The notes beneath the pieces were generated by a model, which worked only from the letters and a program-made list of their open reading frames with translations, was not told where the DNA came from and did no database searches. From the NCBI GenBank assembly GCA_044357345.1, contig JBIKPR010000006.1:1-56540 (forward strand): a stretch of 56,540 nucleotides of DNA, in the 5' to 3' direction. This stretch comes from JABMMZ01 sp044357345 (lineage in GTDB: Bacteria > Bacteroidota > Bacteroidia > NS11-12g > UBA955). Every line of letters starts with the position of its first letter. Position 1 is the stretch's first letter. Position numbers and translations under genes: made by a program. Below, one piece after another: positions 25,601 to 32,152 of the stretch.

Positions 25601-26760
25601 AGAATTCGGAAAAAGTTGAGATTCAAAATTGTAGATTTTCGAATTTTAATTTTGCGCTTAAGTGTTTAGGGTCTGACAATAATTCGAATGTTGTAAAAAT
25701 TGAGCACAGTAATTTTGAGCAATGTGATATTGGTGTGTATGCACTTGAGTCGCATGTGCAAATAAATTACTCTAATTTTAATTCTTGTATTGAGAACGGT
25801 TTGTTGCTCCAAAATCCAGAAACAGATTTTCAAGTTTTAAACTCTGGGTTTAATGGTAATACAAGAGCCCTTAGTGTCGAGAATAAAACAGGGCAAGATA
25901 GGTTTGCATTCATCGAATCGTGTGATTTTGGGAAGAACAAAATTGGTTTGGGATTAAATAAATTAAATACAGTTTTGTCTTGCTCGAGGTTTTTGGGCAA
26001 TGAAATTGGGGTAAAAGATGAGAATGGGTATGTTTGTTTAAGTCCAGACAAGCAAATGAGCGGTGCGATTTATTCAGGGTCAGGTGGTAATAATACTTTT
26101 GCATTTAATAGCAATTCAGGCATCAATGTAAAGGGAAGTGTTTTGTACTTAAACAACGGTAAAAATAACTTTATTCAAAACCCAGGCAATAAGGCATGTA
26201 ATTTTGTTTTAGGTGATATTGTTTACACCAATGAAACGCATGAAACCATAACTCCATACAAATTTAAGGCGTCAAATAATTATTGGAAAGATGCTCCTTT
26301 TAATGGCAACATTAGCAATGGAGCAATGAGTTTGTATTTTGTTAAATTTTCTTATCCGAACAGCAACTCAAGTACTTTGAATTACTTTAATGGTGAATTG
26401 TATCCAAGTTTAAATAAAATTTGCTTCAATGGCAGTGCTTGTAACCCATGTGATTTGGTTTTAGAAGAGGGTAAAATCCAAGAGAAAGAAAAAGCTAGTT
26501 TTGATGACGCACTTAATGTTAAGGTTTATCCATTTCCGGCGAGTAATTATTTTGAATTAGAATTGCCAATAGAAAAGAAGGTAGAGCATTTTACTATGAA
26601 GTTAATGGATATTGAAGGACGTGTATTAATCCATTCGGGACTGACAGAATCTATAACCAGAATTTCCACTTCAGAATACAGTAATGGAATTTACTTGCTT
26701 GAGTTGAGTTCTAAAAATCAAAGGGTTTTAAAAAGAGTTGTAATTAGCCATTTGGATTAA
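22699..26760 (+). CDS. Secreted lipase-like / beta-helix protein with T9SS type A sorting domain
   Basis: This 1353-residue protein starts with a signal peptide (about 1-20). From about 300 to 700 it has an alpha/beta-hydrolase domain of the lipase/PGAP1 type: the nucleophile is Ser415 in GTSMGG (413-418), followed by SFDAPHQGANIPYG. The His is probably His682 in NQEHMQLTDENIKWMVDEF; His631 is an alternative. From about 740 to 1250 it has right-handed beta-helix strands full of short Asn-rich turns. The last 80 residues (VKVYPFPASNYFELEL to LKRVVISHLD) form a type A sorting domain, so it should cross the outer membrane by the type IX system. The substrate is unknown. It has its own unit, ending in a terminator-like hairpin. 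Confidence 0.85.
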   Translation: MKKIKTLILLLLFCHVLNGQSNFNQVWDSLYRDVKHQGSLNTDYFWNLGALDSSIYASQGLLSDSLSDCHQLAILYQQFYNSSIHNVQNIQTYEEFQKNMESDFKKNTIAMPILFLKAGMFKESAFTEGAIQFDSSNYKWLVNRPQDAFRIHEVFISAPYIPVVFNPNITLRFGAEFIVNMGGSAIKRIRIKFRNELFRDVQLNLPMNFVLLPGDNEVSIEVSFMDGKIRMSKTNIAFETRDLNSGILNKHASNNPFHFGDGLGNIYTNPERETELQEPLGAFIDYLPGLNNGVQNACIKKPIVIVEGIDFGFKDHWTGCYGGKCGSNGLIDLVNGYTLNPYESKLKNRIEPWAAIEKAPKFLSDLRSRGYDVFYIDFHNGADYMENNAQLVVKFIQMLNERKCSEEELVLVGTSMGGIVAKYALSYMEKNKIPHCVRTYLSFDAPHQGANIPYGLQNFMQYFSGKLPTMKENFKRKLDRAAARQLLSLHILSEYKTSPHKDRAAFLEKQNQLGNYPKLSRNIALTNGSVNASFQNFNPGDLLLTLNPVSANIDNNPLKLTSYVFAMSKIYQHNTWSKPINIAFYSVLPLGLKHFVPLDMEIGSDHVPGSIRYDLREFRKIYGLINIINNHSASCFIPSGSALDLTSKVGQKIDDYVDRYVPNANVYPFHTFYGVENTNQEHMQLTDENIKWMVDEFEKNSNEVGYFLSTNYNYGRYERYTLPAVTVQSQGKLQINAHGLNGFGYGEYDRMNRKGSKFEMKTSECNSLVNVEEGGLLELGGDNAENNKAVLRIRKGCTLMLKSGSTLLVHDNSELIIEEGAQLVYFPGAIIKLEGNEATLQIDGKLRLETNAVFTFTKGSSNNSGYVKFRNAKGGYGEGVVEIGGANTQIAIEGTGQNTDIVLQVEGEMNLVSPKGTQELSFFSLSNCKVLYGNKSTIKLGSRLALQQVVFNKLPWAAAGSSNAFDVKNSEKVEIQNCRFSNFNFALKCLGSDNNSNVVKIEHSNFEQCDIGVYALESHVQINYSNFNSCIENGLLLQNPETDFQVLNSGFNGNTRALSVENKTGQDRFAFIESCDFGKNKIGLGLNKLNTVLSCSRFLGNEIGVKDENGYVCLSPDKQMSGAIYSGSGGNNTFAFNSNSGINVKGSVLYLNNGKNNFIQNPGNKACNFVLGDIVYTNETHETITPYKFKASNNYWKDAPFNGNISNGAMSLYFVKFSYPNSNSSTLNYFNGELYPSLNKICFNGSACNPCDLVLEEGKIQEKEKASFDDALNVKVYPFPASNYFELELPIEKKVEHFTMKLMDIEGRVLIHSGLTESITRISTSEYSNGIYLLELSSKNQRVLKRVVISHLD

Positions 26761-26824
26761 AATTTATTTAAAAAAATCAAAAAATATTAATAAAATAAAA
26801 ATCCTTATGTTTGTGTAGAGATAA

Positions 26825-26849
26825 GGAGTGGGTATTGTTTATCCACTCC
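26825..26849 (+). terminator. Putative terminator after the lipase/beta-helix gene
   Basis: GGAGTGGGTA (26825-26834) pairs with TATCCACTCC (26840-26849) over ten pairs with one G-T, loop TTGTT, followed by CTTGTTTC. The T-tract is weak, so efficiency may be modest. Confidence 0.6.
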
Positions 26850-26868
26850 CTTGTTTCAACAAATGTTT

Positions 26869-26884
26869 TGTGACAAATGTCACT
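26869..26884 (+). promoter_or_regulatory. CRP/FNR-type palindrome upstream of the 33-residue protein and DUF2892
   Basis: TGTGA-CAAATG-TCACT matches the CRP-type consensus TGTGA-N6-TCACA at nine of ten positions. Its centre (26876.5) is 36.5 bases before the last base of the -7-like element TAGTTTCG (26906-26913). An identical spacing is seen at the persulfide dioxygenase operon, which suggests class II activation by a CRP/FNR-family protein encoded elsewhere. Confidence 0.65.
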
Positions 26885-26905
26885 TGGGGATATTAAATTT
26901 CGATA

Positions 26906-26913
26906 TAGTTTCG
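26906..26913 (+). promoter_or_regulatory. -7-like promoter element (TAGTTTCG)
   Basis: One mismatch from TAnnTTTG (C for T), as expected of a promoter that needs an activator. It ends nine bases before the ATG at 26923. Confidence 0.5.
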
Positions 26914-26922
26914 CTGTGTCAA

Positions 26923-27024
26923 ATGCAAAGAAAACTATTCAAGATACAGCACATTTTGTCGATTTTAGTATATTTAGGAATAGTAGTAGTATTTGGATTT
27001 TTAATTTACAACCTTAAAAAATAA
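26923..27024 (+). CDS. 33-residue single-helix membrane protein
   Basis: A short frame from ATG to TAA encodes a basic N-terminus (MQRKLFKIQ), one membrane helix of about 20 residues (ILSILVYLGIVVVFGFLIY) and a basic end (NLKK). It lies nine bases after a -7-like element and a CRP-type site and nine bases before the DUF2892 start, so it would lead that transcript. The positive charge at both ends and clean single helix look like a genuine small membrane protein. I do not recognise a family. Confidence 0.6.
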   Translation: MQRKLFKIQHILSILVYLGIVVVFGFLIYNLKK

Positions 27025-27033
27025 TTATATATC

Positions 27034-27246
27034 ATGAAAAAAAACATGGGTTCAACAGACAAAATCATTCGCGTTTTATTGGCAGCTGTATTTGCTTTCC
27101 TTTATTTCGGTAATGTCGTAACGGGAACAATTGGTATTGTTCTTTTGGTATTGGCAGCGGTTTTTTTACTAACCAGTTTAGTCTCTTTCTGTCCTTTATA
27201 CACTTTAGTGGGTGTCAATACTTGTCCAGTAAAAAAAGTAGACTAG
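27034..27246 (+). CDS. DUF2892 family membrane protein
   Basis: The 70-residue protein starts MKKNMGSTDKIIRVLLA and has two membrane helices (about residues 12-30 and 33-52), then SFCPLYTLVGVNTCPVKK. The N-x-G-x-x-D-x-x-I-R start and the CPLY...NTC ending are the signature of DUF2892, a domain also found fused to rhodanese in YgaP-type proteins. A link to sulfur handling is therefore plausible, and the shared CRP-type site with the persulfide dioxygenase operon agrees. It ends at a perfect bidirectional terminator. Confidence 0.88.
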   Translation: MKKNMGSTDKIIRVLLAAVFAFLYFGNVVTGTIGIVLLVLAAVFLLTSLVSFCPLYTLVGVNTCPVKKVD

Positions 27247-27260
27247 TTTGCTTCACAAAT

Positions 27261-27302
27261 AAAAATCCCCGTTCAGTTTTATACTTGAACGGGGATTTTT
27301 TG
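27261..27302. terminator. Bidirectional intrinsic terminator
   Basis: A perfect 15-pair stem (AAAAATCCCCGTTCA with its complement) around a ten-base loop separates the converging DUF2892 and RidA genes; T-runs occur on both strands. Confidence 0.95.
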
Positions 27303-27314
27303 TTTAAAATAAAT

Positions 27315-27692
27315 TTATTTCACTGCAGTAACACTGATTTCAACTTTTGCACCTTTTGGGAGCGCAGAAACTTGAACGGTTTCTCTTGCTGGAAAGTCGC
27401 TTGAAAAGTTGTCTGCATAAATGGTGTTTACTTTGGCAAAATCGTTCATGTCCGTGAGGAAAATTGTAGTTTTCACAACGTTTCCAAAACTCATATTCGC
27501 AGCTTCTAATAGCTTTGAAATGTTGTTCATTACTTGTTTGGTTTCTGTTTCAATACTGTCGTTGTGAAAATTACCAGCTGTGTCTAATGCAATTTGACCG
27601 CTGCAATACAGTGTGTTACCCGCCAAAACCGCTTGTGAATACGGGCCAATTGGAGCAGGTGCGTTCTCTGTGAATATGATTTTTTTTTCCAT
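27315..27692 (-). CDS. ridA: RidA family enamine/imine deaminase
   Basis: RidA hydrolyses reactive 2-aminoacrylate and related enamines. The 125-residue protein has the family blocks APAPIGPYSQAV near residue 10, GNTLYCSGQIALD, and the C-terminal FPARETVQVSALPKGAKVEIS with the conserved Arg. The open frame extends to 27779 and would add a lipoprotein-like leader, but that stretch contains the promoter and start of the divergent gene, and the start at 27692 (MEKKIIF) gives the standard RidA length. Confidence 0.93.
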   Translation of the reverse strand: MEKKIIFTENAPAPIGPYSQAVLAGNTLYCSGQIALDTAGNFHNDSIETETKQVMNNISKLLEAANMSFGNVVKTTIFLTDMNDFAKVNTIYADNFSSDFPARETVQVSALPKGAKVEISVTAVK

Positions 27693-27703
27693 GATTGTAT
27701 TTG

Positions 27704-27711
27704 TATTTTTG
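27704..27711 (+). promoter_or_regulatory. -7 promoter element for the HAD-like gene pair
   Basis: TATTTTTG is an exact TAnnTTTG ending seven bases before the ATG at 27719; it drives the 3-hydroxyacyl-CoA dehydrogenase-like gene and the overlapping PKD gene. Confidence 0.6.
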
Positions 27712-27718
27712 TGCTCGA

Positions 27719-28378
27719 ATGAACATTGCTGTAAAAGGCTCGCAAGAACGCACAATAGAGTTAGACGGAATATTGACATCTGTAGGTTTGAGTTTTACTA
27801 GGCTCGAAAGTACAAAAAATATCCATTCTAGCAAGTTTGATCTAATTTTTGATTTAAACTTTGATGATGATTCATCATCCTTAGCCGATTATGCCTTACT
27901 TGATGCCTCAAGTCTATTAATACTTTCTTCTGTAAAAATACAGTTAGAAGCTGTTTTGCCAAAAGCAATGTGGTCATATACCATTGGAATCAACGCTTTG
28001 CCTAGTTTTTTGAAAAGAGATGCTTTGGAATATTGCACACTTTCTGAAGGTATTTCAAATGAGCATTTAGAAAAACTACCATGGAAAACATTGTACAAGG
28101 TTGATTCTCGTGTTGGTATGATTTCACCACGAGTGGTTTGTATGGTTATTAACGAGGCCTATTTTACATTGCAAGAAGGTACTGCCAACCGCAATGATAT
28201 AGATTTGGGAATGAAATTAGGAACAGCCTACCCTCATGGTCCATTTGAATGGTGTGATATGATTGGAATAAAGCATGTTTATGAAGTCTTAAATGCACTT
28301 TATTTGGATACGCACGATGATAGGTACAAAATTTGCAGTTTGCTTAAAACAGAGTATTTTAAAAGTCAGGCTATATGA
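27719..28378 (+). CDS. 3-hydroxyacyl-CoA dehydrogenase family protein with reduced NAD domain
   Basis: The C-terminal half of this 219-residue protein is a clear 3HCDH C-terminal domain: MISPRVVCMVINEAYFTLQE, then DIDLGMKLGTAYPHGPFEWCDMIG. The N-terminal 110 residues lack the G-x-G-x-x-G loop of the NAD-binding domain and are about 80 residues shorter than in FadB or PaaH-type enzymes. The catalytic His-Glu pair of full enzymes is not obvious. It may be a degenerate or non-enzymatic homologue. An upstream frame adds eight residues, but the promoter favours MNIAVKG as the start. It overlaps the next gene by four bases. Confidence 0.8.
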   Translation: MNIAVKGSQERTIELDGILTSVGLSFTRLESTKNIHSSKFDLIFDLNFDDDSSSLADYALLDASSLLILSSVKIQLEAVLPKAMWSYTIGINALPSFLKRDALEYCTLSEGISNEHLEKLPWKTLYKVDSRVGMISPRVVCMVINEAYFTLQEGTANRNDIDLGMKLGTAYPHGPFEWCDMIGIKHVYEVLNALYLDTHDDRYKICSLLKTEYFKSQAI

Positions 28379-29412
28379 TCAAAACGGTACGCACTTGCAT
28401 CTTTATATTTTTGTTTTTGCAATCTTTTTTTGCAAATGCTTTCAATGTTGATACACTATATCTATGTAAAAATTCTTGCATTATTTATACCAATGTAACC
28501 ACGACTGGAAATGCAGTTGCATGGCAATGGACTTTTCAAGGCGCTAATCCAGGAAGCAGCAATGTTCAAAATCCAACTGCAATCTGCTACCCTACAGCTG
28601 GAGTTTTTCTAACAACGGTAAAAACTACTTTTGACAATGGAAGCGATAGCACAGATCAAGTTCATGTGGTGGTTTACGATTGGCCTATAACATCATTTAA
28701 TTTTCCCAAGGATACTGGGTATTGTCAAGGTGGTAGTTTGCCATTAGTCTTGAATACAGTTTCATACCCTGGGGTTAAATACCAATGGAGTACAGGCGCT
28801 ACTTCAAGGTCAATCACTGTTAATACCCAAGGAAAATACTGGGTGAATTTAATTTTGAGAGCTGGAAATAATGTTTGCGATAGCGTTTACAAAGAGGTAA
28901 ATATTACAGAGTACGCAAATCCAAGTGTATATCTAGGCCAAGATAAGTTTATATGCCAAGGTCAAGCAACAACTTTAGATGCTGGCGCTGGTGTTGGCTA
29001 CACCTATTTATGGAAACCCAATAACGAGATAACTAGAACCATTTTAGTTAATTTACCTGGGGTATACGATGTTACAGTAAGAACCAATAATGGCTGTACG
29101 GCGAGTGATCAAATAGAATTTAAAGACTCTTGTCCGCATTATATATTTGTACCAAATGCTGTGAGTCCAAATGAAGATAGGCTGAATGATTTGTTCATCA
29201 AGGTGTGGAATTTTACACCTAAAGATTATAAATTTACCATATACAACCGTTGGGGCGAATTGTTATTTGAAACCCAAGATATCAATGCAGGATGGGATTG
29301 TAAATTCAAAGGTGATCTGGTACAACAGGATATGTATGTATACAAAATTACCTATTACGATACCGACAAGAAATGGTATGAGATACGTGGAACTTTGTTT
29401 GTAATTCGTTAA
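28375..29412 (+). CDS. Secreted PKD-type protein with T9SS type B sorting domain
   Basis: A signal peptide (about 1-22) is followed by a PKD-like domain (about 35-100, with AWQWTFQGANPGSS and NPTAICYPTAG). Ig-like repeats follow (YQWSTGATSRSITV and YLWKPNNEITRTILV). The C-terminal 90 residues, from IFVPNAVSPNEDRLND through IYNRWGELLFET to RGTLFVIR, form the gliding-motility-associated (CHU_C/type B) sorting domain. It should be exported by the type IX system and stay on the cell surface or be released. It overlaps the dehydrogenase-like gene by four bases, an odd pairing. Its stop overlaps the converging radical SAM gene. Confidence 0.88.
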   Translation: MIKTVRTCIFIFLFLQSFFANAFNVDTLYLCKNSCIIYTNVTTTGNAVAWQWTFQGANPGSSNVQNPTAICYPTAGVFLTTVKTTFDNGSDSTDQVHVVVYDWPITSFNFPKDTGYCQGGSLPLVLNTVSYPGVKYQWSTGATSRSITVNTQGKYWVNLILRAGNNVCDSVYKEVNITEYANPSVYLGQDKFICQGQATTLDAGAGVGYTYLWKPNNEITRTILVNLPGVYDVTVRTNNGCTASDQIEFKDSCPHYIFVPNAVSPNEDRLNDLFIKVWNFTPKDYKFTIYNRWGELLFETQDINAGWDCKFKGDLVQQDMYVYKITYYDTDKKWYEIRGTLFVIR

Positions 29413-30434
29413 TTCTTCCAAACAGACGTGCCTTCACTGCAGTTTTTGCAAATGTCAATGTATTGACGGCCTTTAATTATTTGTTTTCTGAATTGATGGT
29501 AAGCCGGGCCTTTCCAAATTTGTTCAAATGACATATTGTTCAAATCACCCAAGCGGTAAGTGCCATCTTTATCAAAACAACAAGGGACAATTTTTCCATC
29601 CCAAGTAATCACACAGCTGTTCCAAAGTCTCCAACAATGGTTAAGTAGTTTATTTTTTATTTTAACTGCATTGCCTTCGGTTTTATAACGGCTAAATTCT
29701 TCGTTTTTAGGCATCATTTCATTGCCGGTCTCATAATCGTATATCTGAGCAGACTTAATGGCTAGTTCGTCAATATTATAAGTTTTGGCAAGAGATTTAA
29801 CTTCATCCAATTGGTGTTCATTATGAGAGAAAACTATAAATTGCCAAATAACATGGGGTGTTTTAGAATTCAATCTCTTTTTAGCTTCCATAAGTTCTTT
29901 GGTGCCTTGTAAGACTTTTTCTAGCTTTCCACCTATTCGATATTTCCCGTAGGTTTCTTGGGTGGTTCCATCAATAGAAATAATCAATCTATCGAGGCCA
30001 CTCTTAACAGTTTTTTCGGCATTCTCTTTATCAAGATAATGTGCATTGGTGCTAGTTGCGCTATAGAGTTTATGTTTGCTAGCCAAAGAAACCATATCTA
30101 AAAATTGAGTATTTAAATAAGGCTCACCTTGAAAATAAAAGGTAACATAGGCACTGCTTTTATGAAGCTCGTTAATTGCTTTTGCGAAAACGGACATGCC
30201 TAACATGCCAGTTGGTCTGCTAAAACTTCTTAATCCACTCGGACATTGGGGGCATCTCAAATTGCAAGAAGTGGTAGGCTCAATGGAAAATGAAATAGGT
30301 TTTCCCCAATGGATGGTTTTTTTAGTGATTTTGGAAAGATAATAACTTGAAATAACTTTTAAAGCGTTGCTTACTCTAGCAGGATGCATAGATTTTTGAA
30401 GCAAGTTTCTAAGGTCTTTTAAATTTCTGTTCAC
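29409..30434 (-). CDS. Radical SAM/SPASM domain protein
   Basis: The 341-residue protein has the radical SAM cluster motif C57-x3-C61-x2-C64 in TTSCNLRCPQCPSG. Its C-terminal SPASM region (Cys in HCWRLWNSC, VPCCFDKDG and ICKNCSEG) should bind auxiliary iron-sulfur clusters. SPASM proteins modify peptides or sugars; the substrate here is unknown and no small precursor peptide was found next to it. The start is GTG at 30434, three bases after the stop of a flavin reductase that could supply electrons. The stop overlaps that of the converging PKD gene. Confidence 0.9.
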   Translation of the reverse strand: MNRNLKDLRNLLQKSMHPARVSNALKVISSYYLSKITKKTIHWGKPISFSIEPTTSCNLRCPQCPSGLRSFSRPTGMLGMSVFAKAINELHKSSAYVTFYFQGEPYLNTQFLDMVSLASKHKLYSATSTNAHYLDKENAEKTVKSGLDRLIISIDGTTQETYGKYRIGGKLEKVLQGTKELMEAKKRLNSKTPHVIWQFIVFSHNEHQLDEVKSLAKTYNIDELAIKSAQIYDYETGNEMMPKNEEFSRYKTEGNAVKIKNKLLNHCWRLWNSCVITWDGKIVPCCFDKDGTYRLGDLNNMSFEQIWKGPAYHQFRKQIIKGRQYIDICKNCSEGTSVWKN

Positions 30435-30437
30435 TAC

Positions 30438-31145
30438 TTAATCGTAAAATTCTACTTTTATTTCAGAACGGGTATATCCAAATGACTTTAAATTGTCTCG
30501 TGTTTCTTTTAGCATTTCCGACCACCCACATAAATAGATTAATGCATTTGGTTTGGATTGAAATATTGAATTGTAGTGCGCATGCACGTATCCTTTTGCT
30601 CCATTCCAGTCTTCTCGACTTAAAACTGGAGTGTAATGAAAGTTTGGATAGGTGTTTTGAAGTTCTTCAAATTCATTGCGGTATAAAATGTCATTTTGTG
30701 TGCGGCATCCAAAAAACAAATAGATTTCTCCTGGGTATTTTTTTAAAGTTAACAAGTCTTTTATCATTGCCCTAAAAGGAGCCACACCAGTGCCGGTGCA
30801 AATGAAGCCTAAAGATTCAGTGTTAATGTTTTCAGGCAGAACAAATCGACCTTGCGGGATACTCGTATTAAGTTTGTCTCCTATTTTACAATTAAACAGC
30901 AAAGGGGTTGCCGCCCCTTCAGCTTTAAGTGAAACGCAAATTTCAATTACTGAACCGTGGCTTATATCCGCAATGGAGTAACTCCTGCTAGAGTAAGTGT
31001 GGTTTAGTTTGCCGAAATCGATTATAACAAATTGACCGCTTTGGAAAATTACATCATGCGCAAATTTCAAAAAAAATCGCTTTACCAATGGATTTATTTC
31101 AATGATGTCAGAGATTTCAGCTTGATGGAATTCGTTGTTTAGCAT
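30438..31145 (-). CDS. Ferredoxin-NADP reductase type flavoprotein
   Basis: The 235-residue protein has the FAD-binding RxYS motif (Arg54-Ser-Tyr56-Ser57) and the pyridine nucleotide loop GTGVAPF (118-124). The ending KVEFYD is typical of the FNR family. It has no 2Fe-2S domain, so it is a single-flavin oxidoreductase that passes electrons from NAD(P)H to a ferredoxin or flavodoxin. Three bases separate it from the radical SAM gene, so it is probably that enzyme's electron supply; this is inference from spacing. A near-match -7 element (CATCTTTG on the minus strand, 31164-31171) precedes it. Confidence 0.87.
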   Translation of the reverse strand: MLNNEFHQAEISDIIEINPLVKRFFLKFAHDVIFQSGQFVIIDFGKLNHTYSSRSYSIADISHGSVIEICVSLKAEGAATPLLFNCKIGDKLNTSIPQGRFVLPENINTESLGFICTGTGVAPFRAMIKDLLTLKKYPGEIYLFFGCRTQNDILYRNEFEELQNTYPNFHYTPVLSREDWNGAKGYVHAHYNSIFQSKPNALIYLCGWSEMLKETRDNLKSFGYTRSEIKVEFYD

Positions 31146-31163
31146 CTTATATTATGCGGTTCA

Positions 31164-31171
31164 CAAAGATG
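31164..31171 (-). promoter_or_regulatory. -7-like element for the flavin reductase-radical SAM unit
   Basis: Minus-strand CATCTTTG has one mismatch from TAnnTTTG and lies 18 bases before the ATG at 31145, just after the terminator of the preceding unit. Confidence 0.4.
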
Positions 31172-31206
31172 CAAAAAAAAACCTTACAAGTATTGTAAGG
31201 TTTTTT
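31172..31206 (-). terminator. Intrinsic terminator after the DUF1573 cluster
   Basis: ACCTTACAA-GTA-TTGTAAGGT is a perfect nine-pair stem with A/T-runs on both sides, 18 bases after the last DUF1573 stop; on the minus strand it is followed by at least eight T. Confidence 0.9.
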
Positions 31207-31224
31207 AGAATTATAAAATATTAA

Positions 31225-31650
31225 TTAATCACCAATCTGAACAGGAGATTTAGGTTTTGCTTGTTCGGTTATAATATTGCCTTTGATGAATAAAATAGAT
31301 TGACCAAGGTTTGTTGTAACCGTAACGTTTTTTGAGAAATTTCCATTTTTCCCAGCTGAATCAAAAATAACAGTTACAGAACCTTGTGCTCCAGCAGGAA
31401 CAGGTTCTTTGCTGAAATTTGGAACTGTACAACCACAAGAAGCTGCGGCATTGCTGATTACAATTGGTACAGCACCTTTATTTAAAAAGGTAAATGTATA
31501 TTTAGCTTTTGTGCCTTGAACTATTTCACCAAAATCGTGAGATGTTTTCTTCCATTCGATATCTTTAGGTTCGTCAACTGTTGGAGAGTTCATGTTGTCG
31601 ATTGACGTGAATGACATCAAGGCAAATAGATAAGTAAAAACTGAAATCAT
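31225..31650 (-). CDS. DUF1573 protein, copy 1
   Basis: This 141-residue protein has a signal peptide (MISVFTYLFALMSFTS) and one DUF1573 (ASH/MSP-like beta-sandwich) domain: WKKTSHDFGEIVQGTKAKYTF, then ASCGCTVPNFSKEPVPAGAQG. The frame runs further upstream to 31767, but that part would overlap the preceding paralogue and lacks a signal peptide, so the ATG at 31650 is chosen. DUF1573 proteins are exported, Ig-like and without known activity. It is the last of four paralogues. Confidence 0.85.
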   Translation of the reverse strand: MISVFTYLFALMSFTSIDNMNSPTVDEPKDIEWKKTSHDFGEIVQGTKAKYTFTFLNKGAVPIVISNAAASCGCTVPNFSKEPVPAGAQGSVTVIFDSAGKNGNFSKNVTVTTNLGQSILFIKGNIITEQAKPKSPVQIGD

Positions 31651-31678
31651 GTAATGTATTATTTTAAGTTGTATAAAA

Positions 31679-31686
31679 CAAAATTC
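31679..31686 (-). promoter_or_regulatory. -7-like element for DUF1573 copy 1
   Basis: Minus-strand GAATTTTG is one mismatch from TAnnTTTG and 28 bases before the ATG at 31650. It lies downstream of the stop of copy 2. Confidence 0.35.
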
Positions 31687-31705
31687 GTGCCGAAAAGAAA
31701 AGTGC

Positions 31706-32086
31706 CTATTTAATGATATTGGCTTTGATAAGCAATTCGAATAAACCATGATTGGTATAGACCGCAATTGTTTTGCTGTGTTGCTTGCTTTTGCCTTTTG
31801 AATCGAATTCGATTGCTAAGATGCTAGAGTCTCCTGGTTTTATTGGTGTTCGCTGCCATGTTGGGGCCACACATCCGCATGAAGGCATTACGTTTTCAAA
31901 TACCAAGATGGAGTCTGTATAGTTGTAGCAGGTGAAGCTGGTTTTACGAATTTCTCCCTGGATTATGTTGCCAAAATCAATTTCTTTTTTACTCCAAACC
32001 ACACCTTTTTTTTCAAAATCAAAACCACTTGATAGTATAAGAAGAATGATAATTGGAATTAGTTTAAGATATTTTGATTTTACCAT
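31706..32086 (-). CDS. DUF1573 protein, copy 2
   Basis: The 126-residue protein has a basic start and hydrophobic signal (MVKSKYLKLIPIIILLILSSG) and a DUF1573 domain with WSKKEIDFGNIIQGE and PSCGCVAPTWQRTPIKPGDS. The ATG at 32086 is preferred over a TTG at 32119, because the TTG falls inside a terminator hairpin. It is the most divergent of the four paralogues (CVAP for CTxP). Confidence 0.82.
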   Translation of the reverse strand: MVKSKYLKLIPIIILLILSSGFDFEKKGVVWSKKEIDFGNIIQGEIRKTSFTCYNYTDSILVFENVMPSCGCVAPTWQRTPIKPGDSSILAIEFDSKGKSKQHSKTIAVYTNHGLFELLIKANIIK

Positions 32087-32091
32087 GTTAT

Positions 32092-32129
32092 AAAAAAAGC
32101 GTTGTATGCTTTTAAACAATACAACGCTT
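32092..32129 (-). terminator. Terminator-like hairpin just before DUF1573 copy 2
   Basis: AAGCGTTGTAT (32097-32107) is fully complementary to 32119-32129, and on the minus strand the hairpin is followed by seven T. It lies only about six to ten bases before the copy 2 ATG, with no -7 element between, so copy 2 must be read through it or be fed by a promoter inside it. Confidence 0.8.
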
Positions 32130-32152
32130 ATGAATTTAAAAAATGAAAGGTC

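Noticed and set aside
27693..27779. N-terminal lipoprotein-like extension of RidA
   Set aside because: It overlaps the promoter and start of the divergent gene, LQQC is a poor lipobox, and RidA at 125 residues is already full length.
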